Assembly (NCBI RefSeq): GCF_028869115.1
Contig: NZ_CP079800.1
Span: 124,001-188,000 of the forward strand
DNA length: 64,000 nt
DNA from: Pseudemcibacter aquimaris
GTDB taxonomy: Bacteria; Pseudomonadota; Alphaproteobacteria; Sphingomonadales; Emcibacteraceae
Direction: 5' to 3'
The position numbers and the translations under genes are program-made. The notes under the pieces were generated by a model, which saw nothing but the letters and a program-made list of their open reading frames with translations, searched no databases and was not told the DNA's origin. This document shows, in pieces, positions 44,988-52,581 of the stretch. Position 1 is the stretch's first letter. Each line of letters begins with the position of its first letter.

Positions 44988-46402
44988 TACCATTCCTTTA
45001 AATTCTTAAGTGTGTAGGGGCTGACGACACCCGATGTGGTTACCACACCGGATACATATTTCGGTGGTGTGATATCGAATGTCGGGTATCTTGCACCCAC
45101 GTCATCACGGGTTGTTGGCTGGCCTAGCGCCTGCCTGATTTCCGCGGGGTCGCGTTCTTCGATCACGATGTCATCGCGGCTTAATTTATTATCGTCACGC
45201 CCCCACGCAAACGCGAAATAGGGGATATCATGGGCATGCGCGGTGATGGCATTTTGGTATGTGCCGATTTTATTGCACACATGGCCATCAACCGTGATTA
45301 GGTCGGCGGCGGTGATATATTTATTGATTTTGCCTTCGCGCATGATGTGTGCGGGCATATTGTCGGTGATCAGGTTGGCTTCAATACCCAGTTCCGTGAT
45401 GCTTGGCGCGGTTAATTTGGCACCCTGTAGGTATGGTCTTGTTTCCGGGACGTAAGCGGTGATATTTTTACCGTCACGTTTTGCGAGCGCCAGTGACAGG
45501 ATAAATCCGGCTTCACCAAAACACATGGTTAGGATCCCGTCACCATCATCAATTACATCGGCCATGGCACGGGCGCGCAGGGCGTAATTATCATAAATGC
45601 TGTTTTTAATGCTTTCGATTTTATTTTTAATCGCGTCATCAACGCTGATACCATTTTCGTCCGCAAGGCGGGCCGCTTCAAGAACCTCATCAAGGCGTAA
45701 TGACATGGCGGTGTTGGTTGGGCGGGTGGCGACCAATTCATCGCGGGCCGTTTTTAACGCATCCGGCCCGTCATTTGCAACAAACCGTAATGCATTAACC
45801 GCCGCCATCCATGGGCCGCTTCCTTGTGTGACCATGTCTTTAATTGCGGTGGCGACATCGGTGACGGATGCGCATTCATGCATGACCTTTTCAAATGGGT
45901 ATTTGCGGCGGTCACCGATCAGCACTTTATCGCCATCGAACCTTGCGATATTGTCCGGGTTAACCACAAACGGCAGCAGATCATAAATGCCCTCTTTAAC
46001 GGCGGGTGATTTTCCGGCGCGTTTTGGCACAACGGCGCCATTTTCCTTAACCCATTTGCTAAAACCGCCATCGATGTGACAGATATTTTCCACGCCGACA
46101 TCTTGTGCGGCCTTGGTCGCAAGTGCACTGCGCCAGCCAGATTTACAGTAAAAAATGAACTTATTACCGGAGGCAAAAATTTTCTTGTAATAAGGGCTTT
46201 GCGGATCGGCCCAAAATTCAATCATGCCGCGCGGCATATGATATGCGCCGGGAATGGTTCCTTCCGCGTCCAGTTCACGCACATCGCGAATATCCACGAA
46301 TGTGTTATTGGGATCATCAAGCATTGATTTTGCCTGATCCACGCTGATGGTTTCAATTTCCGCATTTGCGGCCTGGACCATTTCCTTAGAAGTTTTTGCC
46401 AT
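44987..46402 (-). CDS. mtnA: Rhodanese-MtnA fusion (methylthioribose-1-phosphate isomerase)
   Basis: This is a two-domain protein of 471 aa. Residues about 15-125 are a rhodanese domain with the loop Cys86 in FYCKSGWRSA, able in principle to carry a persulfide. Residues about 140-471 are an aIF2B/MtnA-type sugar-phosphate isomerase. The isomerase part has ATRPTNTAMSLRLDE, the catalytic Cys294 in GILTMCFGEAG, ETRPYLQGAKLTAPSITELGI, and Asp367 in TAADLITVDGHVCNKIGTYQ. Canonical MtnA is about 350 aa without rhodanese, and the usual GAPA motif is altered here to TQGSGPWMAA. It is first in the operon and should turn methylthioribose-1-phosphate into methylthioribulose-1-phosphate. The rhodanese role is unknown. 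Confidence 0.85.
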   Translation of the reverse strand: MAKTSKEMVQAANAEIETISVDQAKSMLDDPNNTFVDIRDVRELDAEGTIPGAYHMPRGMIEFWADPQSPYYKKIFASGNKFIFYCKSGWRSALATKAAQDVGVENICHIDGGFSKWVKENGAVVPKRAGKSPAVKEGIYDLLPFVVNPDNIARFDGDKVLIGDRRKYPFEKVMHECASVTDVATAIKDMVTQGSGPWMAAVNALRFVANDGPDALKTARDELVATRPTNTAMSLRLDEVLEAARLADENGISVDDAIKNKIESIKNSIYDNYALRARAMADVIDDGDGILTMCFGEAGFILSLALAKRDGKNITAYVPETRPYLQGAKLTAPSITELGIEANLITDNMPAHIMREGKINKYITAADLITVDGHVCNKIGTYQNAITAHAHDIPYFAFAWGRDDNKLSRDDIVIEERDPAEIRQALGQPTTRDDVGARYPTFDITPPKYVSGVVTTSGVVSPYTLKNLKEW

Positions 46403-46479
46403 GTGTTATATCTTTATTCTGTCACTCATTTACGTTAAGGTTTGAACATAAACCTAAAATAAAATAATGGGAATAACTA

Positions 46480-47760
46480 ATGCTTAAAAAATGGGGTACG
46501 TCGTTACTTGTTTTATCTTCTATGTCCGTGATGGCTTGTGCGCAAGATAGCACGGTGAACAGCAGTGACACGCAGTTTCTTGTGGTGGGTAAAACCGCCA
46601 ATTACAGACAAGACCGAAATTCTGAAAATCAGGAAATGATCAATTATCATTTCTTCGCTGAAATTTTCGTGAAAGAGGGCGGCGCGGTTACGGATGGAAC
46701 CCTTGCCAATGCGGGCATTGATACCATGAATTTCGCGGATCACCCAAGCGTACTTGAAACGCATGGCGGCCGTTATGAAACGGAAGCCGATCTCGATGCA
46801 TTATATCCAGATGGGGATTATAATTTTACCTATACGGAAACGGGGAATAATACCCTTAATATCCCTGTGAATTTAAGCAAGAAAGCAGACGGAAAAACCC
46901 GTATCCCTGCGGCGCCCGTGATTACATTCAAGCAAGACGGCGGTGTCGTGAATTCATATGATATTGATCCGGAAAAGGACCTTAATATTTCATGGACACC
47001 ATTTACAGAGGGGGGCTCGGACGAAAATGGCTTTGTTGATGATCTTGTGTTCGCGGTGGTTGGGAACTGCAAGGGCGAAAAAATATCCCATTCTGGTGTG
47101 CCGTTTGGCGGCGGGGCGCATTTGACCTACGCTGATACGGATGTGACCATTAGCGCGGATCTTCTTAATCCCGGCGAAGTATATTCAGTTTCCGTTGAAC
47201 ATGCGGTGATGGACACAAATTATGTGGGCAATGTACCAACCATTGCCACTTATGCATCCACGTCTTTCTTGGATTTTAATACGACAGGGGAAAATGTTGG
47301 CGGTTTGCAGTGCACGGAACTGCCGGTTCAGATGGACAAAGGACAAACAGACAGGAGCTTAAAAGGAACCATGGATTTACCAACAATCGATGAACAAATC
47401 ACAATGCTTTATTATTCAGCAGATGATTGGGAAAAGGCCGTTAATTTCTATGGTCGTGATCTGTCATTAGAAGCCACATATGATGATGACTGGGTTAAAA
47501 TTTATAAGCTTAACGCCGGTGCGTTCGTTGGGGTCGTGAAAGACAGCGATGGTGGTTTTCATAAACCCAACCCGGATAGTGCGGTGATGGTCAGCATTGT
47601 TTCAAAAAGTGTTGATGATTGGTATGGTGCGATCCTGAATGCCAAGAACATCAAAATTGAAAAAGAAATCGAAACCCATCAGGGTACACCAATTCGTGCC
47701 TTCCTGATCCGTGACCCGGGTGGTTATACGGTTGAATTTTTCCAGTGGATGAACCGATGA
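46480..47760 (+). CDS. Lipoprotein with C-terminal VOC domain
   Basis: 426 aa. The lipobox SVMAC (Cys20) indicates a periplasmic lipoprotein. Residues about 33-300 form a beta-rich domain nearly colinear with the whole of the next protein; shared words include the NYHF-AE-F-KEGG-VTD segment and the D-L-WTPF/WSPF, GN/DCHG and TTGEN motifs. Residues about 305-426 are a vicinal-oxygen-chelate (glyoxalase-like) domain: MLYYSADDWEKAVNFYGRDL and RDPGGYTVEFFQW. The function is unknown; a sensor or enzyme on an exported small molecule is possible. Its stop overlaps the next start (ATGA). Confidence 0.75.
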   Translation: MLKKWGTSLLVLSSMSVMACAQDSTVNSSDTQFLVVGKTANYRQDRNSENQEMINYHFFAEIFVKEGGAVTDGTLANAGIDTMNFADHPSVLETHGGRYETEADLDALYPDGDYNFTYTETGNNTLNIPVNLSKKADGKTRIPAAPVITFKQDGGVVNSYDIDPEKDLNISWTPFTEGGSDENGFVDDLVFAVVGNCKGEKISHSGVPFGGGAHLTYADTDVTISADLLNPGEVYSVSVEHAVMDTNYVGNVPTIATYASTSFLDFNTTGENVGGLQCTELPVQMDKGQTDRSLKGTMDLPTIDEQITMLYYSADDWEKAVNFYGRDLSLEATYDDDWVKIYKLNAGAFVGVVKDSDGGFHKPNPDSAVMVSIVSKSVDDWYGAILNAKNIKIEKEIETHQGTPIRAFLIRDPGGYTVEFFQWMNR

Positions 47761-48626
47761 AAAGGTTACTTTTAACGACGGCTCTTTTATCATTAAGCCT
47801 GCCCGTAATGGCGCAGGATAGCCATCCTGATATTTCATTTATTCCAATTGGCAAGGCCGTCAACTTGAGGCAGATGAATGACGGTGAAACCAAGGTTTTA
47901 AATTATCATTTTTATGCTGAATTATTCATCAAAGAAGGCGGATCGGTAACCGATGCCAAGTTTACCGGTAACGGTAAAACCGTGGATTTTGATCTTATTG
48001 ATAACATGCTTAAGGTAAAAGGGGATCGTTATAAAACCCGTGAAGAAATGGACGTCAAATATCCTGATGGTGAATATCATTATAATTTTAAAACCAGCGA
48101 CGGTAAAAACCATGATTTGAAATTTATGGTCGGTGGTGAAAATGGGGATAGAACCATTCCTGATTTCATCAAGGTCACTTTTAAACAAGGCGGCATTCCG
48201 GTTTCGCAGGATAATATTAATCCGGATAAAGACCTGACAATAACATGGTCACCCTTTAGCAGTGGGCGTGCTGATCCGAACGGTATTATCGATGATATGA
48301 TTTTTGTATCCGTTACAGATTGTCACGGTAACCGCGTTGATCATAGCGGTACGGCGTTCACGGATCGTGGGGCGATGACATTTCGTGAAACTCAATACCG
48401 CCTGCATGCGGATCAATTAAAAGCGGGGATGATTTATCCGATTTTTGTTGAGCATGTGAAAGCAGACACCCTTGATCAGGACGGTATAAATGGCATGGTT
48501 GCCAATGCAACGACTGTATTTGTGGATGTAAAAACCACCGGTGAAAATATGGGGGATGCTTGCCCGGCATTATTGCCGCAAATGGAACCGGGTCAAACCG
48601 ACAGACCGGGGAAATATCAGGGTTAA
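47757..48626 (+). CDS. Exported paralogue of preceding lipoprotein domain
   Basis: 289 aa with a Sec signal (LLLTTALLSLSLPVMAQ), and no lipobox Cys. The mature part matches the N-terminal domain of the upstream gene along its whole length (NYHFYAELFIKEGGSVTDA, RYKTREEMDVKYPDGEYHY, DLTITWSPFSSG, DVKTTGENMGDACPALLPQM) but stops where the VOC domain would begin. Start: ATG 47757 in an ATGA overlap; a GTG 12 bases earlier is inside the preceding gene. This is a tandem duplication followed by gain or loss of VOC. I do not recognise the family. Confidence 0.75.
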   Translation: MKRLLLTTALLSLSLPVMAQDSHPDISFIPIGKAVNLRQMNDGETKVLNYHFYAELFIKEGGSVTDAKFTGNGKTVDFDLIDNMLKVKGDRYKTREEMDVKYPDGEYHYNFKTSDGKNHDLKFMVGGENGDRTIPDFIKVTFKQGGIPVSQDNINPDKDLTITWSPFSSGRADPNGIIDDMIFVSVTDCHGNRVDHSGTAFTDRGAMTFRETQYRLHADQLKAGMIYPIFVEHVKADTLDQDGINGMVANATTVFVDVKTTGENMGDACPALLPQMEPGQTDRPGKYQG

Positions 48627-48650
48627 GAAATTGAGAGTCGTAAAATAAAA

Positions 48651-48676
48651 AAGACGCTGAAAATAATCAGCGTCTT
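48651..48676. terminator. Bidirectional intrinsic terminator
   Basis: AAGACGCTGA and TCAGCGTCTT form a perfect 10-bp stem with A-rich sequence before and TTTTCTTTT after, between the convergent VOC-paralogue and RidA genes. Confidence 0.85.
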
Positions 48677-48706
48677 TTCTTTTGCAATCAAGAATTAACT
48701 TGAAGT

Positions 48707-49186
48707 TTATTTGGTTCTCGCACCACGTACGTCGATTTCTACGAGCCAGCCATCAACAGCCAGACCGGAAATTTCAACAACGGCACGAACTGGTTTATTT
48801 GGATTTTCTTCTGTACCGAAAAATTCACGGTATGCAGTGTTAAAACCTGCGAAATCCATTTTACCCATTGCCGGATCAGCAACAAGATACACACGAACCA
48901 TTACAAGATCACTCATGCTCCAGCCTGCTTTTTCAACGGCTTCTTTGATCTTTGTGAATGTGCTGCGTGCTTGTTCTTCTGTTGAACCGTAACGTGCTAC
49001 ACCTTCTGCGTCTGGGTTAATGGCGCCTGGGCCTTTACCAGATACATAAAGCTGATCCGCACCAGCAGGTACTTCGATCGTTGAATAGAAATGACGACCT
49101 TCGTCGATACGTGTAATTTCCTGTGCGTTTGCAGTCACGGTTAGCGCAGCAAAGGCAGCAAGTGCAATTTTAAAGAATTTAGTCAT
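48707..49186 (-). CDS. Exported RidA family imine deaminase (second of pair)
   Basis: RidA proteins hydrolyse reactive enamines/imines to ketones plus ammonia. This one (159 aa) has a Sec signal (FFKIALAAFAALTVTANA, residues 4-21), so it is periplasmic, unlike ordinary RidA. The core contains DQLYVSGKGP, TFTKIKEAVEKAGWSMSDLVMVRVYL, and PVRAVVEISGLAVDGWLVEIDV. The last keeps the active-site Arg (position of E. coli Arg105). The ribosome site AAGGAAG lies nine bases before the ATG. It is co-transcribed with the RidA gene 24 bases upstream and lies downstream of the cytochrome and amine oxidase genes. Confidence 0.88.
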   Translation of the reverse strand: MTKFFKIALAAFAALTVTANAQEITRIDEGRHFYSTIEVPAGADQLYVSGKGPGAINPDAEGVARYGSTEEQARSTFTKIKEAVEKAGWSMSDLVMVRVYLVADPAMGKMDFAGFNTAYREFFGTEENPNKPVRAVVEISGLAVDGWLVEIDVRGARTK

Positions 49187-49210
49187 AATGATTTCTTCCT
49201 TCGTATCTTA

Positions 49211-49729
49211 TTATTTTGGCATGCGGATGGCGCGTGCTTCAACTTCAACCAACCAACCTGGTACAACAAGTGAATGAATACCTACGAATGTACGTGATGG
49301 AAGGTTTGTGTTACCGCTTGTTGAATTTTCACCGAAATATTCACGGTATGCTTTGTTGAATGCTGCTGAATCAACTTTGCCGTCTTCACCCGGTACACCA
49401 TAAATACGAAGCATAACAACATCGCTTAGTGACCAACCAGCGTCTTCAAGCTGAGTTTTGAAAGATTCGAAAATTGCTTTACCTTGTTCATACATATCGC
49501 CCGGCTTACATTCGTCGCCTTTTGCTTGGCGCTCTTCGCGTGTCATGCAACCTTCGCCCCACGCGTGGTTACCTTTACCACTCATGTAATATGTTTCTGC
49601 ACCAGCAGGGATTGCGATACCTGGATCTAGGAAACCTTTACTTGTTCTTTCGATTTCTTGTGCATTTGCAGAAAAAGCAGTTAGACCACCGATAACCAGT
49701 GCCGCTGCGATTTTAGTTAGTTTAGACAT
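49211..49729 (-). CDS. Exported RidA family imine deaminase (first of pair)
   Basis: 172 aa, with a Sec signal (KIAAALVIGGLTAFSANA) and a RidA core: TYYMSGKGNHAWG, FESFKTQLEDAGWSLSDVVMLRIYG, and LPSRTFVGIHSLVVPGWLVEVEA, which keeps the active-site Arg. Compared with its neighbour it carries an insert (GCMTREERQAKGDECKPGD) with two Cys that could form a disulfide in the periplasm. The two proteins are diverged duplicates, so they may form a mixed trimer or handle different imines. Confidence 0.88.
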   Translation of the reverse strand: MSKLTKIAAALVIGGLTAFSANAQEIERTSKGFLDPGIAIPAGAETYYMSGKGNHAWGEGCMTREERQAKGDECKPGDMYEQGKAIFESFKTQLEDAGWSLSDVVMLRIYGVPGEDGKVDSAAFNKAYREYFGENSTSGNTNLPSRTFVGIHSLVVPGWLVEVEARAIRMPK

Positions 49730-49799
49730 TGTTTTCTCCCTAGGAATTTATTTTTCAGCATCTTCATGCAAGGACGGAAGATAGCTTATAGGATTAAAA

Positions 49800-49840
49800 A
49801 AAAATCGCAATGAAATCTGTTTGAAATCATTGCGATTTTT
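49800..49840 (-). terminator. Intrinsic terminator after cytochrome c gene
   Basis: AAAAATCGCAATGA and its reverse complement form a 14-bp stem with a 13-base loop. On the minus strand it is followed by an unbroken T-run. It ends the amine oxidase-cytochrome transcript, so the RidA pair needs its own promoter or read-through. Confidence 0.85.
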
Positions 49841-49849
49841 CATGAATTT

Positions 49850-50251
49850 TTAGTTACCAGGACCGAAGCCGTCGTCTTCTTCCGCAATTTCTTCATAGGC
49901 GACGTCCATTTCTTCTTGTGTAATCTCACCGCCTGCATTGCCCCAACTGTTTCGAATGTAGTTAACGATCGTTGTTAGTTCGTCAACCTCAAGATCGCTG
50001 ATGAAGGTTGGCATTCCTGCACGGCCTTCAAGAAGCAGATAAATAAGTTCTTCTTTATCGCCAAGAACAAACTCATTTCCTTTTAGCGCAGGATAGATAT
50101 CTTCATATCCTTCACCACCTGGTTGATGGCATGCTTCACAAAAATCAGTATAGATTTGTGCGCCTTCTGCAGAATGATCTTGCGCATTTGCGTTTGAAAT
50201 AATTGTCGTTGCGCCCATTAAAGCAACTAGTAACTTAAAGTAATTTTTCAT
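49850..50251 (-). CDS. Periplasmic cytochrome c
   Basis: 133 aa with a Sec signal (residues 1-23, ending NANA) and one haem site, FCEACHQ (Cys38, Cys41, His42). The likely axial Met is Met80 in GRAGMPTF. An acidic C-terminal tail (EEMDVAYEEIAEEDDGFGPG) follows. The ATG at 50251 is preferred to the GTG at 50260, which overlaps the weak GGTGA ribosome site. It lies 105 bases downstream of the flavin amine oxidase gene and is the obvious candidate electron acceptor, as shown for NicA2 and its cytochrome in Pseudomonas. Confidence 0.9.
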   Translation of the reverse strand: MKNYFKLLVALMGATTIISNANAQDHSAEGAQIYTDFCEACHQPGGEGYEDIYPALKGNEFVLGDKEELIYLLLEGRAGMPTFISDLEVDELTTIVNYIRNSWGNAGGEITQEEMDVAYEEIAEEDDGFGPGN

Positions 50252-50289
50252 ATTCACCACACTATATATTATATATATTTATTATTAAT

Positions 50290-50325
50290 CGTTACATTAT
50301 ATCATTATTTGATATTAATGTGACG
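50290..50325. promoter_or_regulatory. Large inverted repeat upstream of cytochrome c gene
   Basis: CGTTACATTATATCA (50290-50304) and TGATATTAATGTGACG (50310-50325) are nearly perfect reverse complements, 39 bases before the cytochrome start. The word GTTACATTAT also occurs in the palindrome upstream of the amine oxidase (52061-52070). It could be an operator common to both genes; being AT-rich and without a T-run, it is less likely to be a terminator. Confidence 0.45.
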
Positions 50326-50355
50326 ACATTATGTCCTCAAAATCAAGATATCAAA

Positions 50356-51972
50356 TTATCCTTGTTGTGCAACACGTTTGTCGATAACTTCCATTGTAGA
50401 CCACGCACCTTCAATCGCACCAGCCATCCAGCCACCAAGAGCAGGGGAGGCGATGTTACCTGAAACAAAGATACGATTATCACCTTTATGCACAATTGGG
50501 AATGCACGTGTGCGTCCACGGCGTGTCCAGTTTTCCCAACCTGCCAGTGCATATTTCATCTTGTGCCATGCCACTGACATCGCTTCGCCAGTGAAATGTT
50601 TTCTATATTTGCCAGGGTGAACTTTTTCACCAACTGATAATGCAAATTCAATCCGTTCTGACATGGAAAGATTACTGATCGGAACAGATTGACCGCCAAT
50701 TGGGTAATAACCAAGAATAACACCAGTATCACCATGTGCCTGACCAAATAGGTTGCCTGATGGATAAGCCAAAATGCGGTGACCAGGAATATCAGTGCTT
50801 GTTACACCGCCATAAATCATTTCTTCCTGTTCCCAGAAACGATGATCCATTTCAACACCGATTTTACAAGCCGGATTACCGTTTGTGGCCTTCATCGCGT
50901 TCGCAAAATCTTCGCTTAAGTTAATATTCATTTTCTGCATCACACCAAGTGGAGCAGTTGAAATCACATAATCAGCTTCTTCTGTTCGAACACGGCCATT
51001 TTGAGTATTTTTATAAGTAACCTTAACACCGTTATCGTCTTGAACCACATCTGTGACTTCAGAATTATAACGAATTTGGTTTTTCTTAAGTGCATTTTTC
51101 AAACCTTGCGCGATCTGATCCATACCGCCAACGGCTTGGAACATAACCGGTGGATGATCGGCCGTTTCATTGCGTGCTGCAGGCGTAATTGAAAGCGCAT
51201 CCGCAAGGGCAAATGGCTCTGATAGTTCACCAAAGTTTGTTCCAGCACCTGGATAAACACTGTGGCCACGGGCGCGGTTTGCGCGGTAGTTAAGTTCGCG
51301 TGAATTGATTAGTCCGGAACGACGCAGGTTTTCTAGTAATTTTTCTTTATCTTCTTGTGAAATCAGCTGATCAAGACCACCTTGGTCAGCAACCTTTGCA
51401 AGGAGTTCAGTTGAATAACCTTTGAAATCTATATCTGCAAGTTCCTGACGGACAGGCTGACCTTTAAAGGCACCTTCTTTATTTTCATAATAGTAATAAG
51501 ATTTACCTGATTTATTTACGAGCACTTCAAGGGGAACACCAAGCGTGCGGCAATAATAAATGGTTGATTTATGTTCGGCAGGGATACGCCATGGACCATA
51601 GTTCACATAGTTCCCATCTTGGAAATTACAAACTTGTTTTTCGCCGCCGATTTCTTCGATCACATGGCCTTTACGGGCGGATACACAACGGCCACCAGCA
51701 TAATCGAGTGCTTCGATAATTTTCGTTTTGTAGCCCTTTTTTGACATTTCATAGGCGAGAACCATACCGGCAAGTCCGGCACCAAGAATAATAACCTTTT
51801 TACCATTACCATCTGTGGACATTTCTGGCGGGCGATCCACTTCGGATGCAAAACCCATGTCCCAGCCTTGTAATGCAGTCATTACAGCTGCTGTGCCACC
51901 GATCATGCCAACAGATTGCAAGAAAGAGCGTTTCGTAATAGCGGTAGGTTGTGAATTCTCAGTCTTTGTCAT
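50356..51972 (-). CDS. Tat-exported flavin monoamine oxidase/dehydrogenase
   Basis: 538 aa. FAD-binding VIILGAGLAGMVLAYEMSKKG (residues 60-80) and YAGGRC (91-96) are the amine-oxidase Rossmann motifs. The C-terminal FAD segment is FVSGNIASPALGGWMAGAIEGAWST. The N-terminus, TKRSFLQSVGMIGGTAAVMTAL, is Tat-like but has Lys-Arg in place of Arg-Arg, a tolerated variant. Such exported flavin amine oxidases include NicA2, which reduces a cytochrome c and not oxygen. The neighbouring genes (cytochrome c and two exported RidA) suggest amine to imine, electrons to cytochrome, and imine to carbonyl, all in the periplasm. The substrate is unknown. Confidence 0.9.
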   Translation of the reverse strand: MTKTENSQPTAITKRSFLQSVGMIGGTAAVMTALQGWDMGFASEVDRPPEMSTDGNGKKVIILGAGLAGMVLAYEMSKKGYKTKIIEALDYAGGRCVSARKGHVIEEIGGEKQVCNFQDGNYVNYGPWRIPAEHKSTIYYCRTLGVPLEVLVNKSGKSYYYYENKEGAFKGQPVRQELADIDFKGYSTELLAKVADQGGLDQLISQEDKEKLLENLRRSGLINSRELNYRANRARGHSVYPGAGTNFGELSEPFALADALSITPAARNETADHPPVMFQAVGGMDQIAQGLKNALKKNQIRYNSEVTDVVQDDNGVKVTYKNTQNGRVRTEEADYVISTAPLGVMQKMNINLSEDFANAMKATNGNPACKIGVEMDHRFWEQEEMIYGGVTSTDIPGHRILAYPSGNLFGQAHGDTGVILGYYPIGGQSVPISNLSMSERIEFALSVGEKVHPGKYRKHFTGEAMSVAWHKMKYALAGWENWTRRGRTRAFPIVHKGDNRIFVSGNIASPALGGWMAGAIEGAWSTMEVIDKRVAQQG

Positions 51973-52011
51973 TTTGTTCCCTTAAAATTATGCTTTAGAA
52001 TACTTATTTCA

Positions 52012-52033
52012 TCACGTGACTAGGATCACATGA
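52012..52033. promoter_or_regulatory. Tandem TCACGTGA-type palindromes before amine oxidase
   Basis: TCACGTGA (52012-52019) and TCACATGA (52026-52033) lie 14 bases apart, 40-60 bases upstream of the amine oxidase start, in a place suited to an operator. The regulator is unknown; none is encoded next to it. Confidence 0.4.
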
Positions 52034-52058
52034 TGTTTTAATTTTTTAAAAAATCAGA

Positions 52059-52080
52059 ATGTTACATTATGATATAACAT
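52059..52080. promoter_or_regulatory. Palindrome sharing a 10-mer with the cytochrome c upstream repeat
   Basis: ATGTTACATTATGATATAACAT is near-palindromic (outer hexamers ATGTTA/TAACAT perfect); described as positions 52059-52064 and 52075-52080. It contains GTTACATTAT, found again at 50291-50300. Candidate operator; AT-richness makes chance likeness possible. Confidence 0.35.
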
Positions 52081-52084
52081 ATCT

Positions 52085-52180
52085 ATGAAAATTATGCAAA
52101 TAATGTATTTGTCCCTGATCGGAATGGGGTTATTGGTAATTTCTTATAATATTAAGAACCATTGCCATCAAAAGGTATAA
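52085..52180 (+). CDS. Possible 31-aa membrane peptide
   Basis: ATG at 52085 opens a 31-codon frame, MKIMQIMYLSLIGMGLLVIS..., with one hydrophobic segment and a His/Lys-rich tail. No ribosome site is evident (upstream ACATATCT) and no homologue is recalled. Listed because it occupies most of an otherwise empty 290-base gap; it may be chance. Confidence 0.2.
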   Translation: MKIMQIMYLSLIGMGLLVISYNIKNHCHQKV

Positions 52181-52262
52181 CCCCTTCCTAAGCCCCGTAA
52201 AATAACGCTTTTTTATCAAAATAAAAGGGGAAAATTCAAAATAAATATAAATATTATTGGTT

Positions 52263-52580
52263 TTATTTATTTAGCGGTTTTTTCTTAATATCCACTTCGA
52301 AAACCAATTCATGGCTTTCCCCGTTATCTAATTGAAATTCAAAAGAAATACCTGATTTTGAAGGTTTATACTCACGTAGTAAATGATTCGGTAACTTAAT
52401 TTGAAATCTATTATCTTTTACCATAAATGAGGGATCGTGATCAAGTTGGGCACTGATTGATATGTTTCCACCACCTGGAAAATGGGTAATTTGAGAAAGT
52501 TCACCCGTATCAAGGAAGGATTGAAATTCGGCCTTGCTCAGTCTTAATGTTGTTTTTTTAGGCTCTATCCTAAGCTTCAT
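52263..52580 (-). CDS. Small DUF7009-like protein coupled to moaA
   Basis: 105 aa, soluble and beta-rich. The N-terminus MKLRIEPKKTTLRLSKAEF resembles the MKLRIRGNSIRLRLTRSE pattern of the DUF7009 family (recalled, not searched). The ATG is one base after the moaA stop, with GGTGG as ribosome site, so it is translated with moaA and shares its Moco riboswitch. No metal or catalytic motif is visible. A link to molybdenum cofactor use is inferred from position only. Confidence 0.65.
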   Translation of the reverse strand: MKLRIEPKKTTLRLSKAEFQSFLDTGELSQITHFPGGGNISISAQLDHDPSFMVKDNRFQIKLPNHLLREYKPSKSGISFEFQLDNGESHELVFEVDIKKKPLNK

Positions 52581-52581
52581 A

